Program-made: the position numbers and the translations under genes
Notes under the pieces: model-generated
The model's database searches: none
The model's input: the letters and a program-made list of their open reading frames with translations, nothing else
Told to the model about the DNA's origin: nothing
From: Falsiroseomonas bella
GTDB lineage: Bacteria; Pseudomonadota; Alphaproteobacteria; Acetobacterales; Acetobacteraceae
Assembly (NCBI RefSeq): GCF_003173615.1
Contig: NZ_QGNA01000004.1
Span: 496,001-560,000, forward strand
Direction: 5' to 3'
DNA length: 64,000 bases
Shown here: positions 16,506 through 25,030 of the stretch, piece after piece
How positions within the stretch are numbered: position 1 is the stretch's first letter
Layout: the number at the start of each line of letters is the position of its first letter

Positions 16506-17524
16506 CAGACCATGCGCTCCGACCGCGGCGGCAGGTAGCGATCGGTGAAGAAGTCCTCGGCGCGCGGCGGGTTGGCCACGCCCAGCGCCTCGGCGTTCAC
16601 CTGGATCAGCGTGCGCACCCGCGCCATGTCCACATGGCCGAGGCCGTTGGCGCGGCTGTTCGGCGTCAGCATGGAGCGGTCGCGCGTCATCGCGAAGCGG
16701 CGGGCCTCCAGCGCCTCGTCGAAGAGCGGCTCGCGGCGCTTGAGCGATGCCATGCCGCCGGGGATGTCGTTCAGCAGCAGCTTGAGACCCTCGATCGAGG
16801 CCTTCACGAAGCGCGTCGCCGTATCCTGGTTGCGCTCCAGCCATTCGGCGCGGGCGAAGACACCGGAGCCGTAGATGTCGAGGCCATGCTCGGCATAGGG
16901 CCAGCCGAGGATGTCGCCTTCCGGCACGCCCAGGCCGACCAGGTTGAAATGCACGGTGAACAGGAAGCCGGTGACGGCATCCACCTGGCGCGTGCGCAGC
17001 ATGGTGTCGCGCAGGTTCGCCGCCATGGAGGTCCAGCGCACGGAGGCCGGATCGATGCCGGCGACGCGGGCGAAGGCGGGGAAGAGCATGCGGCTGCCCT
17101 CGCCTTCCGGCGCACCCAGGTTCTTGCCGGCGACGTCCTGCGGCTTCTCGATGCCGCGGCCCTTCAGCGTCACCAGCGCCGCGGCGGTGCGGTCGAAAAC
17201 CGGGTAGATCATGACCAGGCGGTTCTGCGGGTTCTCGGCGTTGAACTTCACCGCGCCCGCGAAATCCGCGAAGCCGATATCGTAGGCGCCGGAGCCCACC
17301 TTCACCAGCGCATCGCCCGAGCCGAAGCCGCGGTCCATGCGTACGCTGAGGCCGAGATTGCGGTAGACGCCGCGGTCGTCCGCCAGCGACCACATGGCGT
17401 GGTTGCCCTGCAGCGCCCAGTCCAGGCTGAAGCGCAGCGCGGTCTGCGCCCGGGCGGTGCGGATCTGCGGCAGCGCCAGCGCGGCGGCGCCGGCGGCGAG
17501 CAGGGTGCGGCGACGGAAGGTCAT
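16505..17524 (-). CDS. ABC transporter substrate-binding protein, NMT1/SsuA type (orphan)
   Basis: A 339-aa periplasmic binding protein of the NMT1/THI5, TauA and SsuA fold, used for sulfonates, thiamine precursors, riboflavin and similar molecules. The signal peptide MTFRRRTLLAAGAAALALPQ contains a twin-arginine-like RRRTLL and ends in ARAQ. The mature start LRFSLDWALQGNHAMW is characteristic, and SGAYDIGFADFAGAVK forms the ligand-binding hinge. The ribosome site GGGAG sits 8 bases ahead of the ATG. No ABC permease or ATPase of the SsuBC type lies next to it. It is coupled (TGATG) to the downstream deaminase-like gene, suggesting a shared ligand. Confidence 0.86.
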   Translation of the reverse strand: MTFRRRTLLAAGAAALALPQIRTARAQTALRFSLDWALQGNHAMWSLADDRGVYRNLGLSVRMDRGFGSGDALVKVGSGAYDIGFADFAGAVKFNAENPQNRLVMIYPVFDRTAAALVTLKGRGIEKPQDVAGKNLGAPEGEGSRMLFPAFARVAGIDPASVRWTSMAANLRDTMLRTRQVDAVTGFLFTVHFNLVGLGVPEGDILGWPYAEHGLDIYGSGVFARAEWLERNQDTATRFVKASIEGLKLLLNDIPGGMASLKRREPLFDEALEARRFAMTRDRSMLTPNSRANGLGHVDMARVRTLIQVNAEALGVANPPRAEDFFTDRYLPPRSERMV

Positions 17525-17643
17525 GAGGTCTCCCTTTTTTTCTGGTCGAGGCGGCCGGCGGCGGGAAGCGGGTGCGGCGGACGACGGCCCTGCGCTTTCT
17601 CAGCCATGATCTCGGCGTCGCGGTCAAGCCATCCGATGCGGGG

Positions 17644-18960
17644 CTAGACCGACCAGCCGTCGCGCCGGTCCTTCAGGCGGTACCAGCCGGTGACGAGCTG
17701 CATGAACCAGGGCGTGCCGGTGTAGCCGGGGATGGTGGGCATGGGCAGCCGCGCGAAGGCGCTGATCCGGTTGTCCCCGCCCAGCATCATGCGCGCGGCG
17801 ACGGTGCCGAGATGCGTCATGGTCGTCACGCCGCTGCCGTTGCAGCCGAGCGCGAAATGCACGCCGTCCTGCACGCCGACATGGGGCAGCATGTCGAAGG
17901 CGAAGGCGACGTTGCCCTTCCAGCCATGGGTGATGCGCACGCCTTCCAACTGCGGGAACAGGTTGACGAGCTGGCGGTGCAGCCAGCGGGCGCCGATGCG
18001 CGGATCGGTGTCGGACAGCGTCGCGCGCCCGCCGAACAGGATGCGGGTGCCGTCGGGCGAGGGGCGGAAATAGTAGAGGATCTTCTTCGTGTCGCCATAG
18101 ACGCGGCCCTGCGGCAGCAGCGCCCGGACCCGATCCGCCCCGAGTTCCTCCGTCGCGATCATGTAGCTCGCCACCGGGATCACGCGGCGGCGGTGCCAGG
18201 GCGTGGCGCGGCCGGTGTAGCCGTTGGTCGCCACCATCACATGCCGCGCCCGCACCGCGCCTGCGGCGGTGGCGAGGACGAAACCGGCGCCATCGCGCGC
18301 GATGCCCTGCACCGCGACGCCGCCGGCCAGCATGGCGCCCGCGCGCTGCGCGGCCTTGGCGAGACCCTGGACGTAGCGCGCCGGATGCAGCCCGCCGGCG
18401 CGCGCGATGCGCAATCCGCCATGGTAGCGCGTGGTGCCGAGCTCCTCCGCCAGCCTGGCGCGCGGCAGCAGCTCCGCGCCGCCCGGATCGGCAGCGTTGA
18501 GCAGCGCGGCACGCTTCGCGAGCGTCGCCATCGCCGCTTCCGTATGCGCGCCGACGAAGCGGCCGCAGCGGCGCCAGGCGCAGTCGATGCCTTCGCGCGC
18601 GATCAGCGCATCCAGCGCGTCGAAGCTGGCCTCGGCTTCCTCCACCATCTCCGCCAGCAGCTTCGGATCGAGGCCCTTCGCCACGTCCGACTTGGCGCGG
18701 CCGAGACTGCCGGCGCCGGAGAGCGCGCCGCCATTGCGGGAGGACGCGCCCCAGCCGATCGCTTCCCGGTCCATCACCAGCGCGGGCACGCCAGCGCGGC
18801 CGAGCTCCAGCGCGCAGGCGAGGCCGGCGATGCCGCCGCCGATGATCGCGACCTCCGCCGCATCGGGCAGGGAAGGCGGTGCGGGGGTTGGCGGCGGCGC
18901 GTCCTCCCACCACCAGGGCGTGGTCGCGAATCCGGGGGCGAAGACGGCGTCGTCGGTCAT
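17644..18960 (-). CDS. PuuB/DAO-family FAD-dependent oxidoreductase
   Basis: A 438-aa flavoprotein of the D-amino-acid-oxidase superfamily, closest by eye to gamma-glutamylputrescine oxidase-like enzymes, which oxidise the C-N bond of amines or amino acids. Seen: an N-terminal tryptophan triplet W16-W18 in TPWWWEDAPP, the FAD fold AIIGGGIAGLACALELG, the GWGASSRNGG signature (the usual covalent-FAD or FAD-contact region), and the C-terminal LGCNGSGVTTMTHLG. The ATG at 18960 follows a short out-of-family extension. Its start overlaps the EamA gene stop by ATGA. A second protein of the same design is encoded at 49195-50517. Confidence 0.85.
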   Translation of the reverse strand: MTDDAVFAPGFATTPWWWEDAPPPTPAPPSLPDAAEVAIIGGGIAGLACALELGRAGVPALVMDREAIGWGASSRNGGALSGAGSLGRAKSDVAKGLDPKLLAEMVEEAEASFDALDALIAREGIDCAWRRCGRFVGAHTEAAMATLAKRAALLNAADPGGAELLPRARLAEELGTTRYHGGLRIARAGGLHPARYVQGLAKAAQRAGAMLAGGVAVQGIARDGAGFVLATAAGAVRARHVMVATNGYTGRATPWHRRRVIPVASYMIATEELGADRVRALLPQGRVYGDTKKILYYFRPSPDGTRILFGGRATLSDTDPRIGARWLHRQLVNLFPQLEGVRITHGWKGNVAFAFDMLPHVGVQDGVHFALGCNGSGVTTMTHLGTVAARMMLGGDNRISAFARLPMPTIPGYTGTPWFMQLVTGWYRLKDRRDGWSV

Positions 18961-19835
18961 CGTCCGGCGCTCCTTGCCAGGTAGAGCGTGGCGCCCACCA
19001 TGATCAGCGTTCCCCACAACAGGGTCCAGCCCGGCTGCTCCGCGAAGATGACGAAGCCGAGTGCGGCGCTGGCCGGGATCTGGGCGTATTCGATCGGCGC
19101 CAGCAGCCCGACCGGGGCGCGCCGCGCCGCCCAGGAGGCGCAGAAATCGCCGAGGATGGCGAGCACCGAGCCGGCGAGCAGCCAGGCCAGCGCCGTCCCG
19201 CTGGGCGTGACCCAGACGAAGGCCGAGATCGGCCCCCAGACCACGACGCTGGCGATGGCGTACCAGGCGACGACGCGGGAAGGTGGCTCGGTGGCGGAGA
19301 GCTGCTTGATCGCGATCAGCACCAGCGCGCCGGTGATGCCGCCACCCACCGCGGCGAGGGTTCCGGCCGAGAGCTCGCCCTGCGGCCCGGCGATGATCAG
19401 CACGCCGGTGAAGCCGATCGCGGCCGCGATGGCGCGATCCCAGCCGATGCGCTCGCCAAGGATCAGGAAGGCCAGCGGCAGCGCCCAGAGCGGACGCGCA
19501 TGCATCAGCGCCACCGCATCGGCCAGCGGCAGCCAGAGGATCGCCAGCATGTGCAGGAAGAACCCGGTGAGGCCCGCGCCGATGCGAAACAGATGCGCGC
19601 CCGGCCTCCGCGTGGCGAGGTCGCCGAAGCCCTTGCGCAGCATCCAGGGCAGGATGACGAGGCAGGTGAACAGGCCGCGGGCGAAGGGCAGCACGGGCAC
19701 CGGCAGGCCTTCGAGCATGGCAGCGCGGAAGCAGGCGCCCATCGCCGCGAAGAGAAGGCAGCAGACCAGCATCAGACCCATGCCGGCCAGCGCGTGCCTC
19801 GTGTCACGGCTGGTCGGCAGGGGGGCGCGATTCAT
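18957..19835 (-). CDS. EamA/DMT family transporter
   Basis: A 292-aa inner-membrane protein with ten hydrophobic helices in two EamA repeats, typical of drug/metabolite exporters of the RhaT/YdcZ superfamily. Visible: the first helix GMGLMLVCCLLFAAMGACF, the loop FARGLFTCLVILPWML, the second-repeat AVGGGITGALVLIAIKQL, and the end of the last helix LLWGTLIMVGATLYLARS. The substrate is unknown. It is translationally coupled to the downstream FAD oxidoreductase (ATGA overlap), so it may move the substrate or product of that enzyme. Confidence 0.86.
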   Translation of the reverse strand: MNRAPLPTSRDTRHALAGMGLMLVCCLLFAAMGACFRAAMLEGLPVPVLPFARGLFTCLVILPWMLRKGFGDLATRRPGAHLFRIGAGLTGFFLHMLAILWLPLADAVALMHARPLWALPLAFLILGERIGWDRAIAAAIGFTGVLIIAGPQGELSAGTLAAVGGGITGALVLIAIKQLSATEPPSRVVAWYAIASVVVWGPISAFVWVTPSGTALAWLLAGSVLAILGDFCASWAARRAPVGLLAPIEYAQIPASAALGFVIFAEQPGWTLLWGTLIMVGATLYLARSAGR

Positions 19836-19846
19836 GCCGTCAGTCT

Positions 19847-19861
19847 GGCCGGTTGCCGGCC
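19847..19861 (-). terminator. Small hairpin after the 66-aa gene
   Basis: A perfect 6-bp stem GGCCGG/CCGGCC with loop TTG lies in the 51-bp gap between the small coiled-coil gene and the EamA gene, both on the minus strand. It is a weak terminator or attenuator candidate. Confidence 0.25.
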
Positions 19862-19886
19862 GCCGCGTAATCCTCCCCGGCGCAGG

Positions 19887-20087
19887 TCAGCGCCGCGGCG
19901 GCGGCGCGGTGGCGAGTTCAGCTTCCAGCTCCCGGATGCGGGCCTGCAGCGTCGCGCGGAGCGAGGGCGCGGCGCTCGGCTTCAGGTTCGCAAGCGTCTC
20001 CTTCAGCTCCGCCACCAGCTTGCGCTTTTCCTGCGGCGTCCGGCGGATCGGGCGATTGTCGGAGAACTGGCCCTCATGCGAGCGCAT
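19887..20087 (-). CDS. Small hypothetical coiled-coil protein
   Basis: A 66-aa soluble protein, rich in Glu, Lys, Arg and Leu. Residues about 15-60 have regular hydrophobic spacing (KRKLVAELKETLANL, LRATLQARIRELEAEL), suggesting a two-helix coiled coil with an Ala/Pro turn. There is no signal peptide or cysteine, and I do not recognise a family. The ATG at 20087 has a GGGAG ribosome site 9 bases upstream. It is the first gene of the minus-strand group and is divergent from iorA. Coding status rests on the ribosome site and the ordered composition. Confidence 0.6.
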   Translation of the reverse strand: MRSHEGQFSDNRPIRRTPQEKRKLVAELKETLANLKPSAAPSLRATLQARIRELEAELATAPPPRR

Positions 20088-20205
20088 CGTCTTTGTCTCC
20101 CGGTTCTGGCGTATCGTATTCGGTTAGGCGGCCCGCGACGCATCGTCAACGCGGTTCGGGCCGGCGCCCGGCGATGACGCGGCCGTGCCGGCCCCTGCGG
20201 ACCGT

Positions 20206-20234
20206 TTGACACCCCCTGATCCTTGTCCGATATG
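20206..20234 (+). promoter_or_regulatory. Sigma-70-type promoter of the iorA to hydroxylase operon
   Basis: A perfect TTGACA (20206-20211), a 17-base spacer and GATATG (20229-20234, 3 of 6). This is the best promoter match I found in the window. The predicted transcription start, near 20240, lies downstream of two alternative iorA start codons (TTG 20223, ATG 20232) and so supports the ATG at 20286. Confidence 0.6.
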
Positions 20235-20285
20235 CGCGGTAAGGAATGGGTGCCGGGCTTTCCCATGCCGGCCGGGAGGTCACCG

Positions 20286-22451
20286 ATGGAGGTCTCGTTC
20301 CGGGAAGAGATCGCCTCGCTGCGCCTGGGCGCGGGCGAGACGTTCCGCGGCGAGGGCATCCTCGCGGTGACCAAGGCGCTGCTGCAATCCGGCGTCTCCT
20401 ATGTCGGCGGCTACCAGGGCGCGCCGGTCTCCCACCTCATGGATGTGCTGCTGCAGTCGGAGGACCTGCTGCAGGAGCTTGGCGTGCACCTGCAGACCTG
20501 CACGGGGGAGGCCGCGGCGGCGGCGATGCTCGGCGCCTCCGTCGCCTATCCGATGCGCGGCGCCGTCACCTGGAAGGCGATCGTCGGCACGAATGTCGCC
20601 GCCGATGCGTTGAGCAACCTGGCCTCGCCGGGCGTGATCGGCGGCGCGCTGATCGTGGTGGGGGAGGATTACGGCGAAGGGGCGAGCGTCGCGCAGGAGC
20701 GCAGCCACGCCTTCGCGCTGAAATCCTCCCTGCTGCTGCTCGATCCGCGGCCGGACCTGCCGACCATCGTGCGCATGGTGGAGCAGGGCTTCGCGCTGTC
20801 GGAAGCCTCGAACACGCCGGCGATGCTGGAGCTGCGCATCCGCGCCTGCCATGTCTTCGGGAGCTTCGTGGCGAAGGACAATCGCCGCGCGCCGATCAGT
20901 TTCCGCAACCCGGCGATGCCGGCGCGATTCGACTATGGTCGGCTTGCGCATCCGCCGGTGACTTTCCCGCAGGAGGCGGACAAGGTCGCCCGGCGCCTGC
21001 CGGCCGCGCGGCACTACATCCTGGAGCATGGGCTGAACGAGCTGCTGGGGCCGCCGGATGGCGAACTCGGCATCATCGTGCAGGGCGGGCTGTTCAACGC
21101 GCTGAACGCCGAGCTTGCGGCGCTGGGCCTTTCGGATGCCTTCGGCCGCCTGCGCATCCCGACGCTGGTGCTGAACGTCACGCATCCGCTGGTGCCGGAG
21201 CAGATCGCCGGCTTTTGCGCGGGCAAGCGCGGCGTGCTGGTCGTGGAGGAAGGCGCGCCGGACTATATCGAGCAGGCCATCGCGCAGATCCTGCGCAAGG
21301 CCGATCTCCACACGCCGCTGCACGGCAAGGATTTTCTGCCGCTGGCAGGAGAATACGCGCCGCCGGTGATCGCGGCGGGGCTCGCGCAGTTCCTCGACCG
21401 ATATGGCCAGCGCTTCGTGGCGATCCCCTCGCTCGCGCCGGCGGCGGCGGAGGCGGCGAAGCGCGCGGTCGGCGCGGTCATCCCGCCGCGCGCGCCCACC
21501 TTCTGCACCGGCTGCCCGGAGCGGCCGGTGTTCAGCGCGATGAAGCTGCTGCGGCAGGAAACGGGCCCGGTGCATGTCGCCGCCGATATCGGCTGCCACG
21601 CCTTTGCAACCTTCGCGCCCTTCCACCAGGGCAACACGATCCTGGGCTACGGAATGTCGCTGGCGAGCGCGGCCGCCGTCGCCGGGACCAACCAGCGCCG
21701 GCCGATCGCGGTGATGGGCGATGGCGGCTTCTGGCACAACGGGCTCAACACCGGCGTCGCCGGCGCGGTGTTCAATCGCGACGACGCGGTGCTGGTGGTG
21801 ATGGACAACGGCTATTCCAGCGCCACCGGCCTGCAGGACATTCCGTCCAGCCGCGAGGCGGACCATGAGGGCCGCGGCAAGGCCGTGCCGATCGAGCGCG
21901 CGATCAAGGGCGTGGGTGCCACCTGGGTGCGCACGGTCCACACCTATGACGTGCGCGGCGTGCTGCGGACGCTGAAGGACGCGCTGAGCGATCCGGTGAA
22001 GGGTCTGAAGGTGATCGTCGCGCGCGGCGAATGCATGCTGGCGAGGCAGAAGCGGCTGCGGCCCGCGCAGGCGAAGGCGATCGCGGCGGGGGAGCGCGTG
22101 GTACAGTCCCGCTTCGGCGTGGATGCGGAGGTATGTACAGGCGACCATGCCTGCATTCGGCTGAATGGCTGTCCCTCGCTGACGCTGAAGCCCTCCGGCG
22201 ACCCGCTGAAGGACGACCCGGTCGCGCATGTGAACAACGACTGCGTCGGCTGCGGCCTGTGCGGCGAGGTGGCGCATGCGGCGCAGCTTTGTCCTTCGTT
22301 CTACCGGCTGGACGTGATCCGCAATCCGGGCCGGTTGGATGTGTGGCGGCTGCGGATTGGCAACTGGTTCCTGCGGCTGTTCGGCGGCACGCCGATCACC
22401 GAGGCGCCGAAGCTGCGTCCACCGGCGGCCGTGCCGGTGCCGGCGGAATGA
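20286..22451 (+). CDS. iorA: Indolepyruvate ferredoxin oxidoreductase alpha subunit (aerobic type)
   Basis: A 721-aa thiamine-diphosphate enzyme subunit for oxidative decarboxylation of aryl-pyruvates to aryl-acetyl-CoA. The N-terminal pyrimidine-binding half contains GYQGAPVSHLMDVL. TPP binding is shown by GDGG at 478 onward, with VMDNGYSSATG downstream; the CTGCPERP motif lies before it. The C-terminal ferredoxin-like part has atypical cysteine spacing, with a CTGDHACIRLNGCP stretch and a C-x2-C-x2-C-x9-CP cluster. The chosen ATG follows a GGGAGG ribosome site (20274-20279) and lies about 45 bases after the predicted transcription start. The stop overlaps iorB by ATGA. Confidence 0.9.
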   Translation: MEVSFREEIASLRLGAGETFRGEGILAVTKALLQSGVSYVGGYQGAPVSHLMDVLLQSEDLLQELGVHLQTCTGEAAAAAMLGASVAYPMRGAVTWKAIVGTNVAADALSNLASPGVIGGALIVVGEDYGEGASVAQERSHAFALKSSLLLLDPRPDLPTIVRMVEQGFALSEASNTPAMLELRIRACHVFGSFVAKDNRRAPISFRNPAMPARFDYGRLAHPPVTFPQEADKVARRLPAARHYILEHGLNELLGPPDGELGIIVQGGLFNALNAELAALGLSDAFGRLRIPTLVLNVTHPLVPEQIAGFCAGKRGVLVVEEGAPDYIEQAIAQILRKADLHTPLHGKDFLPLAGEYAPPVIAAGLAQFLDRYGQRFVAIPSLAPAAAEAAKRAVGAVIPPRAPTFCTGCPERPVFSAMKLLRQETGPVHVAADIGCHAFATFAPFHQGNTILGYGMSLASAAAVAGTNQRRPIAVMGDGGFWHNGLNTGVAGAVFNRDDAVLVVMDNGYSSATGLQDIPSSREADHEGRGKAVPIERAIKGVGATWVRTVHTYDVRGVLRTLKDALSDPVKGLKVIVARGECMLARQKRLRPAQAKAIAAGERVVQSRFGVDAEVCTGDHACIRLNGCPSLTLKPSGDPLKDDPVAHVNNDCVGCGLCGEVAHAAQLCPSFYRLDVIRNPGRLDVWRLRIGNWFLRLFGGTPITEAPKLRPPAAVPVPAE

Positions 22452-23929
22452 GCACGCCCCGTGAACCCACCCGCATCCTGATCGCCGCGCTGGGCGGGGA
22501 GGGCGGTGGCGTGCTGGTGGACTGGATCACCCGCGCCGCCATCGAGGCCGGGCTGCATGCCACCCGCACCTCCATCCCCGGCGTCGCGCAACGCACCGGT
22601 GCCACGACCTACTATGTGGAGGTGATGCCGGCGCAGCCGGGCGATCCGCCGCCGGTGCTCGGGTTGAACGCCGCACCGGGGCGCGTCGACGTGTTCCTCG
22701 GCACCGAGTTGCTGGAAGCCGCGCGCCGGGCGGAGGGCGGCTTCCTGACCCGGGACCGCACGCTCGCGCTGGTCGCGCATCGCCGCGCCTACACCGTGAC
22801 GGAGAAATCCGAGGGCGGCGACGGCCGCATGGACGAGGCGCGGCTGGCGCAGGCGGTGAGGGAGACGGCGCGCGAGGCCGTGATCGCCGACTACGACGCG
22901 CTGGCGCGGCAGACGGGCGCGGCGCTGAACGCCGTGATGCTCGGCGTGCTGGCCGCGCGCGGTGCCGTGCCGATCCCGCCCGACGCCTTTCGCGCCGCGA
23001 TCCGCGCCGGCAGGGCGGCGGAGAGCAACCTGCGTGGTTTCGAGGCCGGCTTCGCGGGCGCGTCGACACCGGCGGCCGACGCCGCGCCGGCGCCCGGCGC
23101 CGGCCCGGGCGACCTGCCGGGGGAAGCGCGCGCGCTGGCCGCGGAAGGCGTAAAGCGCCTGACGGATTTCCAGGACGCGGCGCTGGCCGAGCAATACCGC
23201 GCCACGCTGCGCCGCTTCGCCGCGCTGCCCGGCGCGGATGGCGCGCTCGTCGCCGCGCTGGCGAAGCAGCTGGCGTTGCGCATGTCGTCGGAGGATGTGA
23301 TCCGCGTGGCGCAGCTCAAGCTGCGCGACGCGCGTCGCCCGCGGCTTGTCGCCGAGGCCAAGGCAAGGCCTGGCGACATCGTGCACGTCGTCGAGTTCAT
23401 GAAGCCCGGCCCGGCGGAAGTGCTCTCGCTGCTGCCGCCCGGCATCGCCCGGCCCGCGCTGCGCTTCGTGGAGCGGCGCGGCTGGATGGGGAAAAGCATC
23501 GCGCTGAATGTCTCGCCGACGCGCCCGCTCGGCTTCCTGCGGTTGCGCCTGCTCGCGGGCTTGCGCGGCTGGCGGAAGCGCACGCTGAAGCATGCGGAGG
23601 AGACGGCCTGGATCGCGGCATGGCTCGTGCTGGTGGAGCGCGCGCTGCCGCTCGGCACGCGGCTGGCGCGCGAAGTGGTGGACAGCGCGCGGCTGGTGAA
23701 GGGCTATGCCGCGACGGATGCGCGCACCCGCGCGAACTGGCGCCGCATCATGGAGGAGGTGCTGCGGCCGGCGCTGGACGGCAGGCTGCCGCCGGACCTC
23801 GCCGCGGATGCGCTGCTGCAGGCGCGGCTGGCGGCGCAGAAGGATCCCGAGGGCGACGCGCTGGACCGGACCCTCGCCGCCATCGCCGCGCGCATCGCCT
23901 CGCCCTCGCCGCGTCTTGCCGCCGACTAG
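22448..23929 (+). CDS. iorB: Indolepyruvate oxidoreductase beta subunit, long form
   Basis: A 493-aa partner of IorA. Residues 1 to about 200 form the pyruvate:ferredoxin oxidoreductase gamma-type domain (ILIAALGGEGGGVLVDWITRAA, SIPGVAQRTGATTYYVE). The C-terminal part, from about 220 on, is a long mostly helical extension (the region called DUF6537 in such proteins) that is absent from the roughly 200-aa archaeal IorB. Such long IorB proteins accompany the IorA type in aerobic proteobacteria. The start overlaps the iorA stop (ATGA). Its electron acceptor is not encoded nearby. Confidence 0.88.
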   Translation: MSTPREPTRILIAALGGEGGGVLVDWITRAAIEAGLHATRTSIPGVAQRTGATTYYVEVMPAQPGDPPPVLGLNAAPGRVDVFLGTELLEAARRAEGGFLTRDRTLALVAHRRAYTVTEKSEGGDGRMDEARLAQAVRETAREAVIADYDALARQTGAALNAVMLGVLAARGAVPIPPDAFRAAIRAGRAAESNLRGFEAGFAGASTPAADAAPAPGAGPGDLPGEARALAAEGVKRLTDFQDAALAEQYRATLRRFAALPGADGALVAALAKQLALRMSSEDVIRVAQLKLRDARRPRLVAEAKARPGDIVHVVEFMKPGPAEVLSLLPPGIARPALRFVERRGWMGKSIALNVSPTRPLGFLRLRLLAGLRGWRKRTLKHAEETAWIAAWLVLVERALPLGTRLAREVVDSARLVKGYAATDARTRANWRRIMEEVLRPALDGRLPPDLAADALLQARLAAQKDPEGDALDRTLAAIAARIASPSPRLAAD

Positions 23930-23957
23930 AACAACACGAAAAGGGAGGACCAAGGAC

Positions 23958-24932
23958 ATGATCCGCTTCACCCGCCGCACCGCGCTGGCGCTGCCCGCCC
24001 TGCTGGCCGCGCCGGCGGCGCGCGCGCAGGCCGACTGGCCGACGCGGCCCATCCGCATCGTGGCGCCCTTCCCGCCCGGTGGCCTGGCCGATGTGATGGC
24101 GCGCCCGCTGGCGGCGCGGATGCAGGCGGCCTGGGGGCAGCCGGCGGTGGTGGAGAACCGGCCCGGCTCCGGCGGCAACATCGGCGCCGACGTGGTCGCG
24201 AAGGCGGCGCCGGATGGCTACACCTTTCTTGTCGGCTCGATCGGGCCGATCGCGGCGAACGAGTTCCTCTTCGCCTCGCTGCCCTACAACCCGCGCACCG
24301 CCTTCGCGCCGATCGCGGTGCTGGCCACGACGCCGAAGGTGATCTGCGTCGGCGCGGGCAAGCCGTGGAAGAGCCTGGCAGAGCTGACTGCGGGGGCGAA
24401 GGCCGAACCGGGCCGGATCACCGCGGGGTCCGCGGGCAACGGCTCCTCCCTGCACCTGGCGCTCGAGCTGTTCAACGAGGCCGTGGGCACGCGCATCACC
24501 CATGTGCCGTATCGCGGCGCCGGGCCGGCGGTAAATGACCTGATCGGCGGGCAGATCGACTGCATCTTCGACAACGTCCCGAACATCCTCGGCCAGATCC
24601 GGGGCGAGCGGGTCCGCCCCCTGGCGACGCTCACCGCGCAGCGCCTGCCGCAACTGCCCGATGTGCCGACCATCGCCGAGGCGGGCGGCCCGCCGCTGGT
24701 CTTTGGCGCCTGGTTCTGCCTGGTGGCGCCGGCCGGCACGCCGGCGCCGGTCATCACCCGCGTCTCGGAGCAGGTGGACCTGATGATGCGGGACCTGGAG
24801 GTGGGCGGACGCCTGGCGGCCCAGGGCGCGGTGACCGGCGGCGGCGGGCCGCAGCCCCTGGCCGAGCTGATCGCCACCACGCGGACGCAGCTGGAGCCGG
24901 TGATCCGGCGCAACAACATCCGGGCCGAGTAG
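23958..24932 (+). CDS. Bug family (tripartite tricarboxylate) substrate-binding protein
   Basis: A 324-aa periplasmic binding protein of the Bug/TctC family, which binds carboxylates and nicotinate-like ligands. The signal peptide MIRFTRRTALALPALLAAPA ends in ARAQ and carries a twin-arginine-like TRRTALA. Hallmarks are WPTRPIRIVAPFPPGG, VVENRPGSGGNIGADVVAKAAPDGYT, HVPYRGAGPAVNDLIGGQID and VPTIAEAGGP. The ribosome site AAGGGAGG is 9 bases upstream. No TctA/TctB membrane partners are present, as is usual for expanded Bug sets. It lies between iorB and the Liv importer in one operon, so it may deliver a related ligand. Confidence 0.92.
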   Translation: MIRFTRRTALALPALLAAPAARAQADWPTRPIRIVAPFPPGGLADVMARPLAARMQAAWGQPAVVENRPGSGGNIGADVVAKAAPDGYTFLVGSIGPIAANEFLFASLPYNPRTAFAPIAVLATTPKVICVGAGKPWKSLAELTAGAKAEPGRITAGSAGNGSSLHLALELFNEAVGTRITHVPYRGAGPAVNDLIGGQIDCIFDNVPNILGQIRGERVRPLATLTAQRLPQLPDVPTIAEAGGPPLVFGAWFCLVAPAGTPAPVITRVSEQVDLMMRDLEVGGRLAAQGAVTGGGGPQPLAELIATTRTQLEPVIRRNNIRAE

Positions 24933-24973
24933 CGCTGCCGACTCGTCCGGACAACGTCTTGCCCTCCGGCGCG

Positions 24974-24996
24974 GCCCGGCGCAGATAGCGCCGGGC
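24974..24996 (+). terminator. Intra-operon hairpin between the Bug and LivK-like genes
   Basis: A perfect 9-bp stem GCCCGGCGC/GCGCCGGGC with loop AGATA lies in the only sizeable gap (98 bp) of the 14-gene operon. It may partly terminate transcription or protect the upstream mRNA 3' end. No T-tract follows. Confidence 0.4.
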
Positions 24997-25030
24997 GGGC
25001 TCCGGCCTGCAAACAGGGAGAAACACACCC

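Noticed and set aside
20223-20285. Upstream TTG/ATG starts for iorA
   Set aside because: They fall before or within the -10 of the best promoter, and the ATG at 20286 has its own ribosome site.
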